NCBI RefSeq assembly: GCF_000379525.1
Contig: NZ_KB902530.1
Location: 1-37,917, forward strand
Source of the DNA: Lamprocystis purpurea DSM 4197
Lineage (GTDB): Bacteria > Pseudomonadota > Gammaproteobacteria > Chromatiales > Chromatiaceae
Direction: 5' to 3'
DNA length: 37,917 nt
The notes under the pieces are model-generated. The model made no database searches. It saw only the letters and a list, made by a program, of their open reading frames with translations, and was not told the DNA's origin. Positions 1 to 8,635 of the stretch are shown here, one piece after another (the first letter of the stretch is position 1; every line of letters begins with the position of its first letter). The translations under genes were made by a program, and so were the position numbers.

Positions 1-938
1 GGTGGGGCGCCTTGCGTAGTCAGGCCATCCTGGCCTGACCATTCGGTTCCCGCCGTTTGGGGGTTGCCAGGGCTGGAAGCCCTGACTACGCAGGCGCAGG
101 CGCAAGCGGAAGCGCGGACGAAGCGGAGGTATTCAAGGGAGACGCCGGGGAGCGCGGCCTTGCGGCGCAACGCGTCCTCGGTCTCGGCGTCGCGCAGATC
201 ATCCGGGCTCAGGCGACGGGCCGCCCACCAAGCCCCGAGCGAATTGTGGAGCAGGAAGTCCACCATGTAGGGCTCGGTGAAGAGCTGGGTGACGGCGGGC
301 AGTTCGTCCGCGCCGATCTTCACCTCGGAGGCGTTGACCTCATCCTTGCGCCTGGCCTGCCAGAACTGATAGACCCAGCCCAGGCTGTCGCTGGCCTGGA
401 AGACCTCGGCAGGCAGGTCGGCCAGCAGCCGCTCCAACGCGCGCTGATGCTCCGGCGCGAAGGTCAGATCGAACACCGGGCTGTGCGGCTTGAACACTTG
501 GGGCAACATGCGCGCGGCGAGCCGGCCGGCCAGTTCCCATTGGCTTTTGGCGCCCATGGCCAGGTCGGGGTGCTGGTCCACCAGGTCGCGGCAGTCGTCG
601 AGCGACACCGGTGCGCCGGGCTCCCACAGCAGCAGGCCGTTTTCGGCCAGGAAGCGGGCAAAGAGCATCCGGTGCCAGTGCTCGTAGGCTGCCTCCCAGA
701 CCAGGCGCCGAACCTCCTGGGTGTCGTCCTGGTGCTTCGCGTCGCCCAAGGCGCGGCCGTTGGCGCGCAGGCGGCGGCGCAAGACCTTGAGGTCATCGGT
801 CAGGTAGCCGGGTGCCTTGGCCTCGCCGACGGCGAGCTGCGCCAAGGCGGCACAGGCGGCCTGTTCGGCCACCTCGCGGGCGGTCTTGACAGTGTTTTCC
901 AGTTGGGTACGCAGCGGCTTGGGCAGGGGGCTGCTCAT
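1..938 (-). CDS. pglX: BREX adenine-specific methyltransferase PglX, N-terminal part (runs off window)
   Basis: PglX is the N6-adenine methyltransferase of BREX phage defence; it marks host DNA and is needed for phage exclusion. The frame was read directly on the minus strand: it opens MSSPLPKPLRTQLENTVKTA and gives about 312 codons to the edge. Recognisable PglX N-terminal features are a helical region with EAAYEHWHRMLFARFLAENG near residue 95 and the family-typical VTQLFTEPYMVDFLLHNSLG near residue 230, just before the methyltransferase core. The catalytic NPPY-type motif would lie outside. The ATG at 938 overlaps the upstream vapC stop as ATGA. After EYLRFV (about codon 270) the frame leaves family-like sequence and becomes SACACAC plus residues encoded by a palindromic repeat, staying open to the edge. 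The identification is firm; whether the gene is intact is unknown. Confidence 0.85.
   Translation of the reverse strand, partial: MSSPLPKPLRTQLENTVKTAREVAEQAACAALAQLAVGEAKAPGYLTDDLKVLRRRLRANGRALGDAKHQDDTQEVRRLVWEAAYEHWHRMLFARFLAENGLLLWEPGAPVSLDDCRDLVDQHPDLAMGAKSQWELAGRLAARMLPQVFKPHSPVFDLTFAPEHQRALERLLADLPAEVFQASDSLGWVYQFWQARRKDEVNASEVKIGADELPAVTQLFTEPYMVDFLLHNSLGAWWAARRLSPDDLRDAETEDALRRKAALPGVSLEYLRFVRASACACACVVRASSPGNPQTAGTEWSGQDGLTTQGAP
13..92. repeat. Palindromic repeat element inside the pglX frame
   Basis: An 80-bp segment is bounded by a perfect 12-bp inverted repeat, TGCGTAGTCAGG at 13-24 and its complement at 81-92. Each end also contains its own small hairpin: GTCAGGCCA-TCC-TGGCCTGAC at 19-39 and CAGGGCT-GGA-AGCCCTG at 68-84. 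The layout looks like a paired-hairpin (REP or small MITE) element. It lies within the open pglX reading frame without creating a stop on that strand up to the window edge. No second copy was found in this window. Confidence 0.7.
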
Positions 939-1342
939 GGCTCGCGTACCCAATTTTCTACGGTCAGGCCGGGATAGCCGACGAAATCCGCCTCATTGTT
1001 GGTGACCAGTGTCAGGCCGAAGCTACGGGCATGGGCGGCAATCAGGCGATCCATCACATCGCGCCGACGATCCTTGACGGCGGCCGCCAATTCACCATAG
1101 TGCTCTGCCGCCAAGGCGGGATAATCCAGAACAGGGACACGCGCAATCAGCCGCTTCAAGGCGCGGGCAGCGCTGTCCCGATCCACGCCGGCATAGCGCT
1201 CGACGCCATGCCAAAGCTCGGCATAGCTGATGACCGACATCACAGCATCACCCAGAGGCAAAGGCGCCAGGCGCGCCAGGACCTGCGGCGGATGCCGATC
1301 GATCAGGTGGATGCAGATGTTAGTGTCAAGCAGATAGCCCAT
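935..1342 (-). CDS. vapC: PIN-domain toxin, VapC family, embedded in BREX operon
   Basis: A PIN-domain endoribonuclease of 135 residues, the usual length for VapC. Acidic positions expected of the active site are visible: Asp in GYLLDTNICIHL near the N-terminus, Glu in SYAELWHGVE near residue 42, Asp in RRRDVMDRLIAAHA near residue 95 and Asp in TNNEADFVGY near residue 118. VapC toxins cleave RNA, often initiator tRNA, and are held inactive by VapB. The partner antitoxin lies 8 bp upstream. The stop overlaps the pglX start (ATGA), which suggests translational coupling to the BREX methyltransferase. The RNA target is not predictable from sequence. Confidence 0.88.
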   Translation of the reverse strand: MGYLLDTNICIHLIDRHPPQVLARLAPLPLGDAVMSVISYAELWHGVERYAGVDRDSAARALKRLIARVPVLDYPALAAEHYGELAAAVKDRRRDVMDRLIAAHARSFGLTLVTNNEADFVGYPGLTVENWVREP

Positions 1343-1350
1343 GTGCCAGT

Positions 1351-1617
1351 CTACTCGGCAGCGGGCTGCTTGCCGGAAAAGGCGGACCAGTCGCGCTCCT
1401 TCTGCTCATGGAATTCGCGGCCCTCGGCCATGAAGCCCCGCGGAAATGCTGCCAGAATTGCCGTCAGATCGCCGATCGTTTCCTGCACCACCGGCCGCAC
1501 CACCAGGGTGTTGCCGACGCGTTCGATCTCGACCTCCTGCACGGATTCGGCAAAGGCCAGCTCTTTGGGAATGCGTACGGCAAGCGAGTTACCGCTCTTG
1601 AAGATCCTGGTCACCAT
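1351..1617 (-). CDS. vapB: AbrB/MazE-fold antitoxin, VapB family
   Basis: An 88-residue protein opening MVTRIFKSGNSLAVRIPKEL, the typical swapped-hairpin AbrB/SpoVT DNA-binding domain of VapB antitoxins, with a C-terminal tail (KERDWSAFSGKQ) of the kind that wraps the toxin. It should neutralise the adjacent PIN toxin and autorepress by binding a palindrome. A GGGGAG ribosome binding site lies just upstream of the ATG at 1617, and a candidate operator lies at 1645-1661 between this gene and brxC. Placement between brxC and pglX is outside the core BREX gene order. Confidence 0.85.
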   Translation of the reverse strand: MVTRIFKSGNSLAVRIPKELAFAESVQEVEIERVGNTLVVRPVVQETIGDLTAILAAFPRGFMAEGREFHEQKERDWSAFSGKQPAAE

Positions 1618-1644
1618 GAAAGTCTCCCCTGAAGAACAGACAAT

Positions 1645-1661
1645 GTATATACAGGATATAC
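1645..1661. promoter_or_regulatory. Candidate VapB operator
   Basis: The sequence GTATAT-ACAGG-ATATAC is a perfect 6-bp inverted repeat around a 5-bp centre, in the short brxC-vapB gap about 28 bp upstream of the vapB start. It is AT-rich against GC-rich surroundings, and on the minus strand it includes TATATAC-like sequence that could serve as a -10. AbrB-type antitoxins usually bind such palindromes to autoregulate. That this is the real operator is inference. Confidence 0.5.
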
Positions 1662-1670
1662 CTGAAAGAA

Positions 1671-4600
1671 CTATAAGGCCACCGGTCCGGTCTTGAGCTT
1701 CTCGCTCAGCAAGGCTTCCACCTCGGCCAGCCAGTCCCGCAACTCGGCCTCGTCGTTCAGGGTGCGCCGCGGGATGCTGACATGTATCACGTTCGGTTTG
1801 AGCAACTGCACCGCCGCATGGCGTACGGCATCGAAGCGGCTCGGCAAGGCCTGGGTCTTGGCGACCCAGTGGTCGAGATCGCAGTCGTCCAGCGCGTCCT
1901 GCACCTCCTCAGGCGTGCCCAGCGCGACCGCTGCCGGCGGGGTGAGGTGATGCTTGGCAATCAGATCGGCGCGCTGGGCGTCGCTCAGCCGGTTCCAGTC
2001 GGCATCCGCGGTCAGTTGCGCCTGAAGCGCCTGGAAGGCTGACCGGTAGGCGTCCAGCTTGGCATTGAGGGCCTGGCGCAGCAGGTCCACCATGCGGTCG
2101 AGCAGCGGGCGCACCGGGTCCGGCTCGGCCAGCAGACTGCGCTGCGCCGCGATGGCGTCGACCTCCGCCTTCAGCCCGGCATAAGGTCCCAGCGTCTTGG
2201 CGTGCCGCAGCAGGTCACCCAGCTTGTGCCAGACCGGCAGGCGCCGGGCGATCTCGTCGGCGGTCTTTACCCACCCCTTCGACAAGCCGGTGATCGCGTC
2301 GCCGCGGTTGTAAAGCTCCAGCAGCAGGGCGTTACCGGTCTGCCCCTCGACGGCCTCGATGGCGTCGAGCGTGGGCGTCTGCGGCGCCGGTGCGGCTCCC
2401 CCGGCCTTGCCGGCCTGCTCGCGCAGTCCGGCAAGCAGCGCGGGCACTTTGGCTTGTTCCTCCTTGGGCTGGCAAGGCACGCCGACGGCGCTGAACAACT
2501 GCCGAATCTTGATCAGTTGCGGCGGCGAAATGTTGATCGACTCACGCTGGAAACTGGCCTGGGTGAGTTTGGCGCGGTCCAGGCTCCGGGCATCGACCGG
2601 CTTGCCGGCCGCGTCCGTGGCCTTGAGGTGACCGGCGGCCAGCAGCGCATACAAGGCGCCGTCGATGGCGTCACGCGGCCATCCGTAGGGCGCACCCTCG
2701 AAGGTGTCGCGGACCTCGGCGCCCTTCTTACCGGGGCCGATAGAGGCGAGCAACCGCCGGCAAACGGGGTGCTTGTCGGCCTCCTGGGTATGGCCCACGG
2801 CCTTCAGCGCTTCGCGGTTGCCCTTACGCGCCTCATCGAGCACCTTGTCCCACTGGTCGTGGTCCGCTGCATCGAACTGGCTGAACAGGCGAATGGCGGA
2901 GGCCACGCCCGCGCGGTTGATACGCTCCGCCAGGTCGTTGCCGTCGGTGGCCTCCTGGCCGCCCGCCTGGAACACGCGGGCCTCGGTAAAGAGCTTGTCG
3001 AGCAGGGCGATCAGTGTCTTCTCGGCGGTGCGGCTGCGGCTCTCCATCGAGCGCTGCGCATCTTCACCCTCCCCGGGGGTGGGGGTGCCCTTCTTCTGCA
3101 GGGTGGTCCGCGCCGCCTCCAACGCGACGATGGCGTTGGCCAGCTCAGTCTTGTTGCGGGCCGGCAGAAAGACGAACAGCGTCGGGTTGTCGGCGCTCCT
3201 GGACTTCGCCTCGGCGATGACTGACTTCTCGTCGGACTGCCAGCCATCCTGGATCCACAGGTAGAGGCTCTTGTCGTGGTCTTTAGGCAGGGTTTCGTCA
3301 TAGGTCGGGTGGAGCCTGCGCTCGACATTGTCTTTCCCCTGAACGACCCGGACCTTCTTCAGCACCTCGCCGAAACGCGCCTTCAAGAGGTCGGAACGCT
3401 TCTGCTCGATGCGCTGCGGGGCCGCCTTGAGTTCGACTTCCTGCACCCGGAACTCGTCGTACCAGGCGCTGGACTCGCGGGTTTGCAGGCGGTATTCGGT
3501 GCCGCTGCCGCCCGCCAGGGCCATGATCAGGCGGTCCTTGTTCTGCAGTTCGTCCAAGAGCGCGGGCAGCCGCTTGCGCAGTTCGCTGGAGCCGGCGCAG
3601 AGATCCGTCACCAGCAGGTCGGCCAGGACATCTTCGGTGGCCTTGAGACCTAAGTCCATGGCGGCATCGGCGGGCAGCTTGTTGATGAGGTACACGAGCT
3701 TGAGCAGCCGCGCCCGAAGCTGCGCATCGGCGTCGCCCGCGGCAAAGCGCTGGACGTTTTCGAACACTTCCTTCGGCAATTGGGCAGTCGAGACCAGGTT
3801 GGCGGCGATCTGGTCGTACAGAAAGTCGCCCGCGACCACGTGACCCAGCGGAGCGTCCGCGGTGGCCAGCACGGCCTCGTGCACCACGCGCAGTTGACTG
3901 CGCAGTTGCGACACGGTGCCGGTGGTATCGATGGTGCGCAGCACGCGCTCCCAGAAGCGCCGACGCACCGGCAGCAGTGGGTAGTCCGAAGTCATCAGGT
4001 CCTCGTCCGCCGGGACGTGTTCGAGCTTGGTGCCGTGCAGATGGCGGGAGATCTCGCCCAGGTTGGCGCGCCAGACCTGTTCGATCTGCGGCTGCGCGGT
4101 CGGTTTCTTGGCGAGGATGATCTGACGGGTGACGTTCTCCACGTCCCAGTCACCGAGCATGATCGGCACCGGGAAGCGCCCCATCAGCCGCTGCAGGTTG
4201 GGCATGCCCGACAGGGCGGACTGACCGGTGCCGACAAACAACAGCTTGCCCTTGAAGTGCTTACACAGGGTTTCGGTCAATTCCTGCACCTGGAAGGCAC
4301 GCTCGGCATCCGCGCCGATGTATTGCTGCACCTCGTCGAGCACGATCAGGGTGAGCGGGAACTTGCCGTCGCTCGCCAGCGCCGACTCGATCGCGGTGAC
4401 CAGCTGGTCGCTGCTGATATCGGTGACCTGCGGGAACTGCGCCTTCAGGAGACCGCGGGCGTCTTGCTCCGTATGGGCCAGATCCGGGCGAGCCTTGAGC
4501 AGCGACCGGGCCAGGTCGCTCGACACGTACATGTCCATCAGCTCCCGACCGAGCGTGCACCCTGCTTGTTGGAGCTCGCCTTCGACTGCCTCCAGCAGTC

Positions 4601-5132
4601 CTTCGCGCTTGAGCCACAGCACGCACTGGGCTTGGTTGTACTGTTCCGGCAACCCCTTGGACTTGAAAACGATCCCGAGCAGTGCCAGGCGCACCCGGTC
4701 GCCGGCGCCGGCGCCGAGCTTGCCGGCCGCCGCGTGCAGACCACCATGGCGCTTGCCTTGGATCGAGACCTCTTTCAAATGCTCAAATACCCCGGTCGGC
4801 AGCTTGGCGATGCTGCGCGCCGCCGCGCCGTCGGGGAAGCTGTAGTCCGTCCAGAGGGTACGCAGCATCTTCGCCAGGTGCGACTTGCCGCTGCCGTAGA
4901 AGCCGCTGATCCAGACGCCGGGCTGCTCGGTTTTCGTGTCCAGGTTGAGCAGGAACTTATCGAGGATGGTCTCCAGGCCCTTCTCGTACTGGCCGTCGCA
5001 GACGAAGGTCTCGAGCTCGTAACGCAGGACGGCCTGCGCAGCCTCGGAATAGTCCTCCGATACTTCCGCCACACCATTGTTGGCCAGACGGTTTTCCTGT
5101 GGCGGCTTGCTGTAGATGTCGCGGTTACGCAT
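1671..5132 (-). CDS. brxC: BREX ATPase BrxC
   Basis: An 1153-residue P-loop ATPase of the BrxC/PglY type, a core BREX component of usual length. The N-terminus MRNRDIYSKPPQENRLANNG is typical. Walker A is GFYGSGKS at about residues 77-84, and Walker B with an adjacent glutamate is LIVLDEVQQYIG near residue 265. The rest is a long, mostly helical region without obvious membrane segments. BrxC is thought to work with PglX and PglZ in recognising and blocking phage DNA. It begins 31 bp after brxB in the same direction, so co-transcription is likely. The frame is intact. The start was chosen from family similarity. Confidence 0.93.
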   Translation of the reverse strand: MRNRDIYSKPPQENRLANNGVAEVSEDYSEAAQAVLRYELETFVCDGQYEKGLETILDKFLLNLDTKTEQPGVWISGFYGSGKSHLAKMLRTLWTDYSFPDGAAARSIAKLPTGVFEHLKEVSIQGKRHGGLHAAAGKLGAGAGDRVRLALLGIVFKSKGLPEQYNQAQCVLWLKREGLLEAVEGELQQAGCTLGRELMDMYVSSDLARSLLKARPDLAHTEQDARGLLKAQFPQVTDISSDQLVTAIESALASDGKFPLTLIVLDEVQQYIGADAERAFQVQELTETLCKHFKGKLLFVGTGQSALSGMPNLQRLMGRFPVPIMLGDWDVENVTRQIILAKKPTAQPQIEQVWRANLGEISRHLHGTKLEHVPADEDLMTSDYPLLPVRRRFWERVLRTIDTTGTVSQLRSQLRVVHEAVLATADAPLGHVVAGDFLYDQIAANLVSTAQLPKEVFENVQRFAAGDADAQLRARLLKLVYLINKLPADAAMDLGLKATEDVLADLLVTDLCAGSSELRKRLPALLDELQNKDRLIMALAGGSGTEYRLQTRESSAWYDEFRVQEVELKAAPQRIEQKRSDLLKARFGEVLKKVRVVQGKDNVERRLHPTYDETLPKDHDKSLYLWIQDGWQSDEKSVIAEAKSRSADNPTLFVFLPARNKTELANAIVALEAARTTLQKKGTPTPGEGEDAQRSMESRSRTAEKTLIALLDKLFTEARVFQAGGQEATDGNDLAERINRAGVASAIRLFSQFDAADHDQWDKVLDEARKGNREALKAVGHTQEADKHPVCRRLLASIGPGKKGAEVRDTFEGAPYGWPRDAIDGALYALLAAGHLKATDAAGKPVDARSLDRAKLTQASFQRESINISPPQLIKIRQLFSAVGVPCQPKEEQAKVPALLAGLREQAGKAGGAAPAPQTPTLDAIEAVEGQTGNALLLELYNRGDAITGLSKGWVKTADEIARRLPVWHKLGDLLRHAKTLGPYAGLKAEVDAIAAQRSLLAEPDPVRPLLDRMVDLLRQALNAKLDAYRSAFQALQAQLTADADWNRLSDAQRADLIAKHHLTPPAAVALGTPEEVQDALDDCDLDHWVAKTQALPSRFDAVRHAAVQLLKPNVIHVSIPRRTLNDEAELRDWLAEVEALLSEKLKTGPVAL

Positions 5133-5163
5133 GTCGATCCCTGTTCTTGGATGGCTGTGCTGT

Positions 5164-5727
5164 TCAGTCTTTGGCAGTCAATGGGACGGCCAGGTAATTC
5201 CAGCCGTCCCGTGCGTCGAGTAGGCGGTAGCTGTGGTGCTCGGGATGATGCTCGCCGGGGAAGAACACCAAGAGCCGTCCGTTGATCGACGCTTTGATGC
5301 CCTCGACGACGGTCGACACGCGGGCGAGGCCGAACAGCGTGCCCACACCGAGCAACGCGACCACGGTGTCGGGTCCGCTCTCGGCCTCGATGCGGGTCTT
5401 GAGCCTGGCGACGAGATCGGCGACGAAGCCTGTCAGCTCGCCCGCCGGATACCCGGCCAGGTCTTCCGGACTCTCGAAATAGGCGTCACGGTACTTCTGC
5501 GCCATCATCCATTCCGGAAAGGCGTTCGTCAGGTCGATGAGGAGCCACTGCTTGCCGGCTTGCTGCGTGGCGAGCGCAAACTCGTCCAGGTTCGCCCGCA
5601 GGCGCAACTCGTCGGCCTTGTCGTACACCGCAAAAAGGACCCGCTGGATGGCGGCGAGTCCGGACTGCCATGGCACCCCGAGGTGCGCCCGGTAGGCGGC
5701 AGCCAGTTTCTGAACCCTAGACGACAT
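5164..5727 (-). CDS. brxB: BREX protein BrxB
   Basis: A 187-residue protein matching BrxB (DUF1788) in size and position. Recognisable stretches include LLIDLTNAFPEWMMAQKYRD near residue 65 and a C-terminal half with RLLVFFPGEHH and NYLAVPL, typical of the family. The start at 5727 ([13 protein letters not shown]) was preferred over the upstream ATG at 5757 because AGGAGG lies about 6 bases before it. It overlaps the end of brxA by 11 bp, which indicates coupled translation. Its biochemical role in BREX is not well defined; it is one of the conserved genes at the 5' end of the operon. Confidence 0.85.
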   Translation of the reverse strand: MSSRVQKLAAAYRAHLGVPWQSGLAAIQRVLFAVYDKADELRLRANLDEFALATQQAGKQWLLIDLTNAFPEWMMAQKYRDAYFESPEDLAGYPAGELTGFVADLVARLKTRIEAESGPDTVVALLGVGTLFGLARVSTVVEGIKASINGRLLVFFPGEHHPEHHSYRLLDARDGWNYLAVPLTAKD

Positions 5728-6547
5728 GTGCCGCCTCCTGTCTGATGTGTTCTTCATCCGGGGTCAGATAGCCGGGAAACCGGACTTCCTTGACCCCCCC
5801 GGCACACATGAACACGAGCAGCCCGCGGTTTGCCGCGACGCTGGTCAGTGCGTCCAGCTCCGCGGGTGTGCCGCCCAGCACGGTCATCCATTCCGAGGAG
5901 AACAGCCGCTGGCCCGAGCGTCCTTCCAGATAGCCCAGGAACAGACTCAGTGCGACAACCTCGGCACGCAGCACGGGCAGGGACTTGATCTTGCGCCGGG
6001 ATCCTTGCAGGAAGCCGGCAGCGGTCCAGGTGCCGGCCAGGTTGCGGGAAAATGACTTCAGCGATGCGGCGCTGAAGCGATCGGGGAAGGCGTCGGCCAG
6101 GAAGGCCGCCACGTCTTCAGGGGACACCAACACGCCGACGGGTCTGGACAACACGAAAGCCCTGGAGGCCCGCAGCAGCGGGTCTCGGGCCAGGGCCACC
6201 GTCAAGGCGAGCAGCGGCTGAGCCGCGGCATCCAAAGGCCACAGGCGCCGCAAGGCCCGAAAGAGCGGATTGACTGCATCGAGGCCATAGAGGGCGGCAA
6301 GATGCTTCAGCGACAGCGCGCGCGCCTTCTTCGTGGACTTTCCGAGCAGGTTGTCCGTGACGATCGCGGTCGCATACGCCTGCCGCGATGCTGCGGCAGG
6401 CGTGTGCGCCAGCAGCGTGCGCAGGTCGTCCAGCATCATCGTGCGCGCCGCATGAGGCCCGTTGACACCGAAACGAAAGCCCAGTCGGGTCAGGAGTGCC
6501 TGTCGTTGGTCCGGCCCAGCGGCTTCTATCACTCCCCAGGCACCCAA
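5717..6547 (-). CDS. brxA: BrxA-like first gene of the BREX operon (DUF1819-like)
   Basis: A 276-residue protein directly upstream of brxB, the position brxA occupies. A family-like segment runs from [20 protein letters not shown] to [10 protein letters not shown] and [19 protein letters not shown] (about residues 68-135), as in the DUF1819/BrxA group of small winged-helix DNA-binding proteins. It is longer than the roughly 200-residue BrxA of type 1 systems, with extra sequence at both ends, so it may be a diverged BrxA or a BrxA-like protein of another subtype. The start at 6547 overlaps the 3' end of bioA by 19 bp. No separate promoter was identified; one could lie inside bioA. Confidence 0.65.
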   Translation of the reverse strand: MGAWGVIEAAGPDQRQALLTRLGFRFGVNGPHAARTMMLDDLRTLLAHTPAAASRQAYATAIVTDNLLGKSTKKARALSLKHLAALYGLDAVNPLFRALRRLWPLDAAAQPLLALTVALARDPLLRASRAFVLSRPVGVLVSPEDVAAFLADAFPDRFSAASLKSFSRNLAGTWTAAGFLQGSRRKIKSLPVLRAEVVALSLFLGYLEGRSGQRLFSSEWMTVLGGTPAELDALTSVAANRGLLVFMCAGGVKEVRFPGYLTPDEEHIRQEAAHVV

Positions 6548-7821
6548 TCGCCTTCAGCCACCACGCGCACGACCGCCGTGCAGAGGGCGTCGAGCTCGGC
6601 AGCGTCGATGACATAGGGCGGCATCAGATAGATGAGCCTGCCGAACGGCCGAATCCAGACGCCCAGGTCGACGAAGCGCTGCTGGATCGAACGCATCGGC
6701 ACCGGGCTTGCCAACTCCACCACCCCAATGGCGCCGAGCACCCGCACATCGACGACGCCGGGGATATCGCGGCAGGGGGCAAGGCCCGCCTGCAGCGCCC
6801 GTTCGATCCGCCGGATACGCGCCTGCCAATCCGACTGAAGCAGCAGTTCGATACTGGCGTTGGCCACGGCACAGGCCAGCGGGTTGCCCATGAAGGTCGG
6901 GCCGTGCATGAAGACGCCTGGGTCACCCGCGCTGATCCCCTGCGCCACGCGCGCCGTCGCGAGGGTGGCGGCGAGGGTCATATAGCCTCCGGTCAGGGCC
7001 TTGCCGACGGTCATGATATCGGGGCTGATCCCGGCATGTTCGCAGGCGAACAGGGTTCCGGTCCGGCCGAACCCGGTCGCGATCTCGTCGGCAATCAACA
7101 GCACATCATGGCGGTCGCAGAGTGCGCGGACCGCACGCAAGTAATCAGGTGAGTAAAAGCGCATCCCGCCCGCGCCCTGGCAAATCGGCTCCAGGATCAC
7201 CGCTGCCAGTTCATCCTGGTGACGGGCGATCAACGCGGCAAAGGCGTCGATGTGACGGGGCTCGCACGGCTCATCGAAACGACAGGCTGGCGCCGGGGCG
7301 AAGACCTGCTGCGGCAGGATCGCGCTGAACAGGTGGTGCATCCCGGTGACCGGATCGCAGACCGCCATGGCGCCGCAGGTGTCGCCATGGTAGCCGGAGC
7401 GGATGGTCAGCAGCCGGTGGCGCCGCGGTTGCCCCTGCGCCTGCCGGAACTGGATGGCCATCTTGATCGCCACCTCCACCGCGACCGATCCGGAGTCACA
7501 CAGGAAAACATGCTGGAGCGGGGCCGGAGTCAGGTCGACCAGGTGTTTGATCAGCCGTACCGCGGGCGCATGAGTCAAGCCGCCGAACATGATGTGCGCC
7601 ATGGCGGCGAGTTGATCGCGCACGGCCTGATTGAGGACCGGGTGGTTGTAGCCGTGAATCGCACACCACCAGGAGGACATGCCGTCAATCAGTTCGCGGC
7701 CGTCCGCCAGGCGGATGCGGCAGCCCTGGGCGGACTGGACCGGGTAGACCGGAGCGCCGGGAGCCGCGTAGGGGTGCCAGGCGTGGTCGCGATCGATCGA
7801 GAGCAGCTGGTCGATGTCCAT
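6529..7821 (-). CDS. bioA: Adenosylmethionine-8-amino-7-oxononanoate aminotransferase (biotin synthesis)
   Basis: BioA is a PLP-dependent class III transaminase that converts 8-amino-7-oxononanoate to 7,8-diaminononanoate, using S-adenosylmethionine as amino donor. The protein is 430 residues, the usual length. Visible hallmarks are [10 protein letters not shown] near residue 14, the substrate-site [15 protein letters not shown] near residue 48, [14 protein letters not shown] for the cofactor Asp, and [17 protein letters not shown] with the Schiff-base lysine near residue 270. No other bio gene is visible in the window. Its 3' end overlaps brxA, so the BREX operon may be read through from the bioA promoter. 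Confidence 0.95.
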   Translation of the reverse strand: MDIDQLLSIDRDHAWHPYAAPGAPVYPVQSAQGCRIRLADGRELIDGMSSWWCAIHGYNHPVLNQAVRDQLAAMAHIMFGGLTHAPAVRLIKHLVDLTPAPLQHVFLCDSGSVAVEVAIKMAIQFRQAQGQPRRHRLLTIRSGYHGDTCGAMAVCDPVTGMHHLFSAILPQQVFAPAPACRFDEPCEPRHIDAFAALIARHQDELAAVILEPICQGAGGMRFYSPDYLRAVRALCDRHDVLLIADEIATGFGRTGTLFACEHAGISPDIMTVGKALTGGYMTLAATLATARVAQGISAGDPGVFMHGPTFMGNPLACAVANASIELLLQSDWQARIRRIERALQAGLAPCRDIPGVVDVRVLGAIGVVELASPVPMRSIQQRFVDLGVWIRPFGRLIYLMPPYVIDAAELDALCTAVVRVVAEGDWVPGE

Positions 7822-7874
7822 GGTCTCGCTTGCGTCAGGTCGCTACGTAACCAGTCAATAACAAGTAAACACAA

Positions 7875-8095
<221 letters not shown>

Positions 8096-8114
8096 CGGGA
8101 CGCCAGAGGCGTTC

Positions 8115-8531
8115 CTACGCTTTGGCCGCGCAGTCGGTACAAACCCCGTAGATGACCAGCGAGTGGTCCTCGATGTGGAATCCATGCTGGGCGGCGATGG
8201 CGCTTTGGCGCTCCTCGATCACGGCGTCCACGAACTCCACGACCCGGTTGCAACGCACACAGACGAGGTGGTCATGATGATCGCCGCTGTTCAGCTCGAA
8301 CACCGACTGGCCGGTCTCGAAATGGCGGCGGCACACCAGGCCGGCACCCTCGAATTGGGTGAGGACCCGGTAGACCGTGGCCAGACCGATGTCGTCGCCG
8401 TTGGTCAGCAGTTCCTTGTAGACATCCTCGGCGCTCAGGTGTCGTCGCCCGCTGCGTTCGAGGATGCCCAGGATTTTCTCCCGTGGCCGGGTGACCTTCA
8501 GGCCCGCATCTTTGATCTGTTGATTGTCCAT
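8115..8531 (-). CDS. fur: Ferric uptake regulator Fur
   Basis: A 138-residue Fur protein, which represses iron-uptake genes when loaded with Fe(II). The N-terminal winged helix includes LKVTRPREKILGILE and the recognition region GLATVYRVLTQFEGAGL. The metal-binding part shows the histidine-rich DHHDHLVCVRCNRVVEF and a C-terminal CTDC. The ATG at 8531 (MDNQQIKDAG) was chosen because Fur homologues begin there and GGGAGA precedes it; an upstream in-frame start would add residues that do not resemble the family. It is divergent from bamE across 104 bp, a classical gammaproteobacterial arrangement in which promoters may be shared. Confidence 0.96.
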   Translation of the reverse strand: MDNQQIKDAGLKVTRPREKILGILERSGRRHLSAEDVYKELLTNGDDIGLATVYRVLTQFEGAGLVCRRHFETGQSVFELNSGDHHDHLVCVRCNRVVEFVDAVIEERQSAIAAQHGFHIEDHSLVIYGVCTDCAAKA

Positions 8532-8635
8532 AGGTCTCCCGCGTGGTGAGCCGCGCCGCCACGGCGTTCGATGATAAGGGGGCGGGGCTGCTGTATCATG
8601 CACAGGATCACCCGCTCTTCTTCTATCATAGCAAG

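Noticed and set aside
57-977. 306-codon open frame on the plus strand at the left edge
   Set aside because: It is antisense to pglX and the vapC end; the minus-strand frame gives clear PglX and PIN-toxin motifs, so this is a GC-rich shadow.
3780-5285. 501-codon plus-strand frame
   Set aside because: Antisense to brxC, which has Walker motifs and family N-terminus; no recognisable domain in the plus frame.
8532-8635. Fur box in the fur-bamE gap
   Set aside because: GATGATAA and TATCATAG fragments are present, but no convincing 19-bp Fur palindrome could be assembled.
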